From: Todiramphus chloris collaris | Lineage: Eukaryota > Chordata > Aves > Coraciiformes > Alcedinidae | Direction of reading: 5' to 3' | Length of the DNA stretch: 64,000 nt | Assembly (NCBI GenBank): GCA_025345505.1 | Contig: JANVCC010000135.1 | Span: forward strand, 248,001-312,000 | Shown: piece after piece, positions 58,421-64,000 of the stretch | Layout: every line of letters starts with the position of its first letter | Position numbering within the stretch: position 1 is the stretch's first letter | The notes under the pieces: model-generated | Database searches by the model: none | Seen by the model: only the letters and a program-made list of their open reading frames with translations | What the model was told of the DNA's origin: nothing | Position numbers and translations under genes: made by a program

Positions 58421-58959
58421 CAGTGCCCTCATGTCTTCTCTGTGCGTGGCAGGCAGTGCCTGTGCAGTGCGTGGCACACAATGCTCCTGTGTTTCTGTGG
58501 TGAGAAGCTGTCTCGGAGCCTGGCCGGCTCCCATCGGGTTGCTGGCAGTGGACTGCGTGCAGTCCACCCTGGTAGTGTGCCTCCTTGGGTCTCATTACTG
58601 CTTGCGTGGTGACGAAGAGCGTGGACAGTAGCAGGAGTGGCTTCCTATCGCTCGCAGGAAGACGGGGCTGAGGTTTCAATGACTGTGTGGCTCACTCGAG
58701 TAGGGAGTTGCAGGAACTTCACAAGCCAGGACTGGTCCACTCAGGCACTTGCTTGTGGAGGCTGCCAGGTGACCACATCTAGGGGCAGCTCTGCTAGGCA
58801 AGCCCCTGCAGCCCCTTTCTTTCTGCTCTGGGACAAGGCACGGAGGGTGCACCCGAAGGGTTATGCCAGGGAAGTGGGCTGGGGTGAGATGGTCCTGGGG
58901 GCCTGTGGCTGCCTAACCTCTGGTTTCTGTGTCTTATTGTAGCTCCCCTGCAGCACAGG

Positions 58960-59757
58960 ATGAAACCGCTGGTATCCTGCATGGGCCTGTGGCTCCTCTT
59001 CCAGTTTCCTGCTCTGGTCTCTGGAACGCGTGTGGTCTACAAAGTGCAGGAGGAACAACCCCCCAACACCCTCATAGGGAGCTTGGCCTCTGACTATGGC
59101 TTCCCAGATGTGGGGCACCTCTACAAGCTGGAAGTGGGGGCTCCATACCTACGTGTGGATGGCAAGACTGGAGACATCTATACCACAGAGACCTCCATTG
59201 ACCGGGAGAGCTTGCGTGAATGCCAGCACCTCCCGCCCGGACAGCCCTGCTTCCTGGAGTTCGAAGTGTCCATCACTGACCTGATCTTGAGCAACAGCCC
59301 ACGCCTGCTCGAGGGGCAGATAGAGGTGCTTGATATCAATGACAACACCCCCAACTTTGCCTCACCTGTTCTCACTCTCTCCATCCCCGAAAACACCAAT
59401 ATTGGGACGCTCTTCCCCATCCCCCTGGCCATGGACCGGGACTTGGGTGCCAACGGTGTTGCCTCCTATGAGCTGACGGCTGGTCCGGAGGCGCAGGAGC
59501 TCTTTGGGCTGCAAGTTGCTGAGGATCAGGATGAGAAGCAGCCACAGCTGATCGTCATGGGGAACCTGGACCGGGAGCAGTGGGACTCCTATGATCTAAC
59601 CATCAAGGTGCAGGATGGAGGCAACCCGCCGCGAGCGAGCAGCGCCCTGCTTCGCATCACCATCCTGGACATGAACGACAACGCGCCCAAGTTCGAGAAG
59701 GCCCTGTACGAGGCAGAGCTCTCCGAAAACAGCCCCATGGGACACTCTGTGCTCCAG
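58960..59757 (+). CDS. PCDH1: Protocadherin-1, first coding exon (signal peptide, EC1, EC2, start of EC3)
   Basis: PCDH1 is a delta-1 protocadherin, a calcium-dependent homophilic adhesion protein of the plasma membrane at cell-cell contacts. This exon encodes residues 1-266. Residues 1-22 form a signal peptide (MKPLVSCMGLWLLFQFPALV). EC1 follows, starting TRVVYKVQEEQPPNTLIG, with DRESL and a Cys pair (CQHLPPGQPC) and ending at DINDN (125-129). EC2 has DRDLGANG and LDREQ and ends at DMNDN (237-241). The linker motifs are classic calcium-binding cadherin signatures. The start codon lies 17 bp after an acceptor (TATTGTAG at 58941-58942) and is the first ATG in frame before a good signal peptide. 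I recall the human N-terminus as longer, so an upstream extension cannot be fully excluded. The exon ends CTCCAG|GTGAGT, phase 0. The identity is recognised from near-identity to vertebrate PCDH1 across EC1-EC2. Confidence 0.97.
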
Positions 59758-60389
59758 GTGAGTGTGAGGGCTTCCTTATTCTCCCCAATTCCCCTCCTGC
59801 CTGGCTGTATTGGGGACAAGCTGGGGAACGTGGATAAGGCTGCTTGCTGCCAGGGTTCCTGAAGGGAAGAGGGAGTCTAGAAGGGTTGCAAGCTATAGGA
59901 GCCCACAGTGTCACCTGGAGATAGGTCTCTGGGATGTCACATCTGCTAAACTGAGGTTGGGAAGCACACGTGGGAAGGTGCACCCTGAGCGAGGGCTGCG
60001 GGACACAACTGAGGGACAGCAGCAGGGCTGGTGGGTGTGTGGGAGCAAGGCTCCAGGTTATGGGGGAGGACTGGGACCTGAGGGCCACGGCGAGCTTGGC
60101 TTCATGCCAGACCGGTCTCAATGCTGCCCACAGACAAGACATAGACCCTTTCATAAGTTGCATTCCCTTGGCCGCTCCATGGAAACTCAGGCTCACACAA
60201 GAGATGGGGGGGAAGGCGGTGTCCCCGCTACCCATCCCGGGGGGCTGCCCATGGATCCGGGGGTGCCTGGATGTCTGCAGGGGCTGGGGGCTCTACCCCA
60301 TCCCAGGCAGCACTGCAAGCTGGCCCGGGGAGCCTGAGGGAGTGGATCTCAGTGGATTTGGCTTGGAGGGGGCATTGAGATGATAGTAG

Positions 60390-60825
60390 CCGACATCTGT
60401 TTATCTGCAGCTGCCATCTTAATAAGCGGAGCGCGGCCAGCTCTCATCTGCTTGCTAATTCTGATGTGAATTTTTTAAGAATTCATTTTTCACTGTTAAG
60501 AGAATGGAAGTTGGAAGTAGATAAGAGAGCCACGCGGCCGGGAGGAGAATGGGCTGAGCTGCCAGTGCTGCCATTGCTCAGCTTTTATCTTTCAGGGGGA
60601 AAATGACTTCCGCCTTTCTTTTTTTTTTGCTTTTTTGTGGCGAGTGGAGGTAAAAGGTGGAATTTACATTTAACAACTTTCGTTCTCCGTCCAAATCTGC
60701 TGAGCAAGATAACGGCGGGAGCAGCAAATGGTGCAGAGAAGAGGCTGCTCGGAGAGCCGATTAGGGAGGCAAATGTTAGACAAACCTCATCTTCTTTAGA
60801 AAGCAAATAATAGGCGTAGAGGCAG
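60390..60825 (+). promoter_or_regulatory. Intronic AT-rich island with four GATA motifs, candidate enhancer
   Basis: TTATCT at 60401-60406, AGATAAG at 60519-60525, TTATCT at 60585-60590 and AGATAA at 60707-60712 give four WGATAA-type sites in about 310 bp. CAGCTG (E-box) adjoins the first site. GAATTTTTTAAGAATTC, TTTACATTTAAC and GATTAGGGAGG also occur. The surrounding intron is GC-rich, so the boundaries are sharp. No repeat family was recognised. Enhancer activity is inferred. Confidence 0.4.
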
Positions 60826-60926
60826 GTTTGTGCGGATGCAGAGCTCCCGACGGGCGGGCAGGGACGGCTGGTGCTGTGCTGAGCTTAGGCAGCCCCAGTC
60901 CCCGCTTGGCTGCATCCCCGAGTGCC

Positions 60927-60968
60927 GGGATGGAGCTGCGGGGATGGAGCTGCGGGGATGGAGCTGCA
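60927..60968 (+). repeat. 14-bp tandem repeat, three copies
   Basis: GGGATGGAGCTGCG at 60927, 60941 and 60955 (last base A in the third copy). A small intronic minisatellite with no coding role. Confidence 0.9.
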
Positions 60969-61410
60969 GCAGCTCGGCACATCCTCGCCTCCCTCCTCCG
61001 CACCCTCACCTCGGCCAGGCGGCTGCTCGAGCTCCTCTTCGGGGAAGAGGTTTTGTGGAGCGGGCACAGCCGGAGACTGTCCCTCCCCACTGCTGCCTGG
61101 GTCACGGTGGTGCGGGTTCCAGAGGGCTCCCTACGTGCTGGAGCTGGCTGGGAGGGGAGCTCGGCCAACTGGCCCAGCCGGTTTTTCTGGAAGAGCGAGG
61201 AAAAGCCTCGGTGCCTGCCGGAGGGCCGCTCCCAGCCGCTCTGCTGGTCCCAGGCTCTTTGCCCCATAGTTCTTGGCCCCAGAAGAGGAAATCCTGGTTT
61301 TTCCCCCCCAGCCATCCCCAGAGGAGGCCACAGCGGGCAGCGTGGAGGTTTGCAGAGGGGCTCGCACCGCCTTGTCCCTCCCGTTCACCGCTTCTCCCTC
61401 CGTCCCGCAG

Positions 61411-63603
61411 GTGAAAGCCAACGACTCGGACCAGGGTGCCAACGCCGAAATCGACTATTCCTTCCACCAAGCCTCGGACATGGTGCGGCGGCTGCTGCGC
61501 CTGGACCGTGCCACGGGGCTCATCACCGTGCAGGGGCCCATCGACCGCGAGGACGTCAACACCCTCAAGTTCTCTGTCATGGCCAAGGACAAGGGGGCCA
61601 ACCCCAAGAGTGCCCGCACCCAGGTGGTGGTCACCATCAAGGACATGAATGACAACGCGCCCTCCATAGAGATTCGGGGCATTGGGCTCGTCACCCACCA
61701 GGATGGCATGGCAAACATCTCGGAGGATGTGCCAGTAGAGACAGCAGTAGCTTTGGTGCAGGTGTCCGACCGAGATGAGGGTGAAAATGCTGTGGTGACC
61801 TGCGTGGTGGCCGGTGATGTCCCGTTCCAGCTAAGGCAGGCCAGTGAAACAGGGAGTGACAGCAAGAAGAAATATTTCCTACAGACCACCACGCCACTGG
61901 ACTACGAGTCGGTGAAGGAGTACACTATTGAGATTGTGGCAGTGGACTCGGGGAACCCGCCCCTCTCCAGCACCAACTCTTTGAAGGTGCAGGTGGTGGA
62001 CGTGAATGACAATGCGCCTGTCTTCAGCCAGAGCTTCACCGAGGTGGCCTTTCCTGAGAACAATGAGCCCGATGACCTGGTGATGGAGGTGAGTGCCAGT
62101 GATGCTGACAGTGGCTCCAATGCCAAGCTGGTTTATTCCCTGGTGACGGACCCCTCCTCCAAGGGCTCCTTCGCCATTGATCCCGACTCCGGGGAGATCC
62201 GGGTGAAGGCAGTGCTGGACCGAGAGCAGCGGGAGCGGTACGAGTTCTTGGTGGTGGCAGCAGACAAGGGCAGCCCCAGCCTCAAGGGCACAGCGTCTGT
62301 GGCCATCAACGTCATGGACAGGAATGACAACGACCCCAAGTTCATGCTGAGCGGCTACAACTTCTCGGTGATGGAGAACATGCCGCCCCTCAGCCCTGTG
62401 GGCATGGTGACGGTGATCGATGCTGACAAAGGAGAAAATGCCCGCATCCAGCTGTCGGTGGAGCAAGACAACGGGGATTTTGTCATCCAGAATGGCACTG
62501 GCACCATCCTCTCCAGCATCTCTTTTGACCGGGAGCAGCAGAGTACGTACACTTTCCGACTCAAGGCGGTGGATGGTGGGGATCCTCCCAGGTCTGCCTA
62601 CGTAGGGGTGACTATCAACGTCTTGGATGAGAACGATAATGCCCCATTCATCACTTCACCCTCCAATGCCACCTACAAACACATCCTGCCCCACACCAGC
62701 CCTGGCCAGCAGGTGAGCAAGGTCAAGGCGGAGGACATTGACTCTGGAGTCAACGCAGAGCTGACCTACAGCATCACAGGAGGCAACCCCTTTGAGCTCT
62801 TCCAGATCTCCCCGCACAGTGGAGACATCACCCTGGAAAAGGAGATCCTGCGCAAGCACCACGGCCTGCACCGCTTGGTAGTGCGGGTCAACGACAAGGG
62901 CAAGCCTTCGCGGCACGGCACGGCGCTCGTGCACTTCTACGTCAACGAGACGTTGGCCAACCGCACGCTGCTCGACACGCTGGTGGGGCACAGCCTGGAC
63001 ACACCACTTGACATCGACATCGCTGGAGACCCCGAATATGAGCGCAGCAAGCAGCGAAGCAACATCCTCTTCGGAGTCATCGCCGGCATCGTGGCTGTCA
63101 CCCTGGTCATCGTGCTGGTCGTCCTGGTGCGCTACTGCCGGCAGCGGGAGGCCAAGAGTGGCTACCAGGCAGGCAAGAAGGAGACCAAGGACCTGTACGC
63201 ACCCAAGCAGGCCAGCAAGAGTGGTAAGAGCAAGAACAAAGTGAAGAAGAGCAAGTCTCCCAAGCCGCCCAAGCCCACGGAGGATGAGGAGGAGACAGGG
63301 CTGCAGAAATCGCTCAAGTTCAACCTCATGAACGACTCGGTCAGCGACAGCCCCCGAATTCACCTGCCCCTCAACTACCCACCAGGCAGCCCAGACCTGG
63401 GTCGCCACTACCGCTCCAACTCGCCGCTGCCCTCCATCCAGCTGCAGCCTCAGTCACCCTCAGCCTCCAAGAAGCACCAAGTGGTGCAGGACCTGCCGGC
63501 CACCAACACCTTTGTTGGCACCGGGGACAACAACTCGACGGGCTCCGAGCAGTACTCGGACTACAGCTACCGCACCAATCCCCAGAAATACACCAACAAG
63601 CAG
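61411..63603 (+). CDS. PCDH1: Protocadherin-1, second coding exon (EC3-EC7, membrane segment, cytoplasmic tail)
   Basis: Encodes residues 267-997 in continuation of the upstream exon. Domain boundaries are marked by DMNDNAP (344), DVNDNAP (463), DRNDNDP (569) and DENDNAP (672), giving seven cadherin repeats overall. N-glycosylation sequons include NISED, NFSVM, NGTGT, NATYK, NETLA and NRTLL. A transmembrane helix spans about 818-840 (ILFGVIAGIVAVTLVIVLVV), followed by RYCRQREAKSGYQAGKKE. The cytoplasmic part holds the Lys-rich KSGKSKNKVKKSKSPKPPKP and the conserved delta-1 blocks SLKFNLMNDS, SPRIHLPLNYPPGSPDLG and QVVQDLPATNTFVGTGD. The exon begins after TCCCGCAG and ends CAACAAGCAG|GTAGGAG, phase 0. 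The RRVTF phosphatase-binding motif expected in the long isoform is not in the window and would be in a later exon. No frameshift or missing calcium-binding motif was seen. Confidence 0.97.
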
Positions 63604-63681
63604 GTAGGAGAGCTCATCCTGAGGCCGGCAGCGGCTCCCCCCCTGCACCGGGGAGCCATCTGGACAGAGGTGTGGGAGTGA
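63604..63681 (+). CDS. PCDH1: Protocadherin-1 short-isoform tail (donor read-through)
   Basis: If the donor GTAGGAG at 63604 is not used, translation continues in frame for 25 residues (VGELILRPAAAPPLHRGAIW then TEVWE) to a TGA at 63679-63681, giving a protein of about 1,022 aa. Human PCDH1 has a short isoform that differs from the long one at its C-terminus. From memory, that ending is similar (…AIWTEVWE), which would mean the read-through frame is conserved. I cannot verify that here. Otherwise the segment is the start of the next intron. Confidence 0.65.
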   Translation, partial: VGELILRPAAAPPLHRGAIWTEVWE

Positions 63682-64000
63682 GCGTGGACTTGGCCCCCGG
63701 CCCTGCATGCGTGGCCTGGGGGGCTGGCGAAGGACTACCCCGGAGCCGAGCCACGGAGCCTGGTTGTGGGGCGGGGGAAGGGATGGGGATGGTTGGGGAG
63801 GGGAAGGTAAAAAATTGTCGGAGCCCTTGTCAGAGTGGCTGGGGCTGGGTCCTGGCGGCACTGCCTGGGTGACGGGGACGTGACGGGTGCTGCATGCGTG
63901 TGCCTCTGCATGTGGAGCTCTGGGGAGGGAATCCCACCCGCCCGGCTCCCCTCTGGGGACCGGCTTCTAGGAACATCGAGGAGGACGATGCCCATCCTCC
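63682..64000 (+). other. PCDH1: PCDH1 short-isoform 3' UTR or next intron
   Basis: The sequence runs to the window edge without an AATAAA signal, another exon or a recognised repeat. It serves as 3' UTR for the read-through transcript and as intron for the long isoform. Confidence 0.6.

Larger units (their letters stand above)
53061..58942 (+). other. PCDH1 intron 1 (putative)
   Basis: About 5.9 kb from the proposed donor (GTAAGAG) to the acceptor TGTGTCTTATTGTAG just before the start-codon exon. It contains GT-rich alternating DNA, a 19-G run (54837-54855), a 100-N gap beside a 16-G run, a CTC/TCC tract (about 55570-55600), a CR1 tail, CACGTG-rich sequence and a degenerate minisatellite. 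Long open frames here (53014-54279 minus, 53284-54495 plus, 56789-58132 minus, 57365-58612 plus) come from stop-poor GC-rich repeats and have no protein domains. Confidence 0.45.
59758..61410 (+). other. PCDH1: PCDH1 intron between EC2- and EC3-coding exons
   Basis: A 1,653-bp phase-0 intron, donor GTGAGTG and acceptor TCCCTCCGTCCCGCAG. Removing it joins ...GHSVLQ to VKANDSDQ..., which restores an uninterrupted EC3. Contents: a GC-rich first half, an AT-rich island (60390-60825) with GATA-type motifs, a three-copy 14-bp tandem repeat GGGATGGAGCTGCG (60927-60968), and CpG-rich sequence up to the acceptor. The exon frames appear to run on into this intron on both sides. Those extensions are not coding. 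Confidence 0.93.

Noticed and set aside
56789-58612. Frames of 347-447 codons on both strands in intron 1
   Set aside because: Produced by the CTGCAGTG-type degenerate repeat. Cys- or Pro-rich without domains, and inside the intron upstream of the PCDH1 start.
59758-59862. Continuation of the first PCDH1 coding exon into the intron
   Set aside because: A clear GTGAGT donor at 59758 and perfect joining of EC3 to the exon at 61411 show the extension is intronic.
61273-61410. In-frame upstream extension of the second PCDH1 coding exon
   Set aside because: A strong acceptor (TCCCTCCGTCCCGCAG) ends at 61410 and the extension has no cadherin similarity.

Overview
The window reads as bird nuclear DNA. 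It is GC-rich and littered with 5'-truncated CR1 LINE fragments, recognised by the avian 3' tail (TCATAGAATCATAGAAT... GGAAGGGACCTTT and its complement). It also carries two solitary avian-type retroviral LTRs. The only protein-coding gene I can support is PCDH1, a delta-1 protocadherin on the + strand in the last ~11 kb. Species cannot be fixed from sequence alone.

Layout. Bases 1 to about 52,300 are intergenic: no exon with a recognisable protein family was found on either strand. This stretch holds about 17 CR1 fragments on both strands, a solo ERVL-like LTR (3965-4553), a second LTR in minus orientation (34659-35324), and two much older LINE reverse-transcriptase fossils (about 40.3-40.6 kb and 48.7-49.05 kb). 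It also has short tandem repeats, an orphan CpG island with a perfect palindromic RFX X-box (10.6-11.3 kb), and about 20 AT-rich islands dense in homeodomain, GATA, SOX, FOX or AP-1 type motifs. Those islands look like conserved non-coding elements, as expected for a developmental adhesion gene, but conservation cannot be measured here.

From about 52.4 to 54.3 kb lies a strong CpG island, the likely PCDH1 promoter, with a possible non-coding first exon ending at 53060. Intron 1 (about 53.06-58.94 kb) contains a poly-G assembly gap, GT/CACGTG-rich alternating sequence split by a CR1, and a degenerate CTGCAGTG-rich minisatellite. Coding begins at 58960. The first coding exon (58960-59757) encodes the signal peptide, EC1, EC2 and the start of EC3. 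After a 1,653-bp phase-0 intron with a GATA-motif cluster, the second coding exon (61411-63603) encodes the rest of the ectodomain, the membrane segment and most of the cytoplasmic tail. It can read through its donor to a stop at 63679-63681 (short isoform, about 1,022 aa) or splice onward to exons beyond the window (long isoform with the RRVTF-type motif).

There is no sign of a new multi-gene system. The points most worth a second look are the two RFX-type palindromes, the GGATTA and GATA clusters, the LINE fossils, and the gap-associated repeats.
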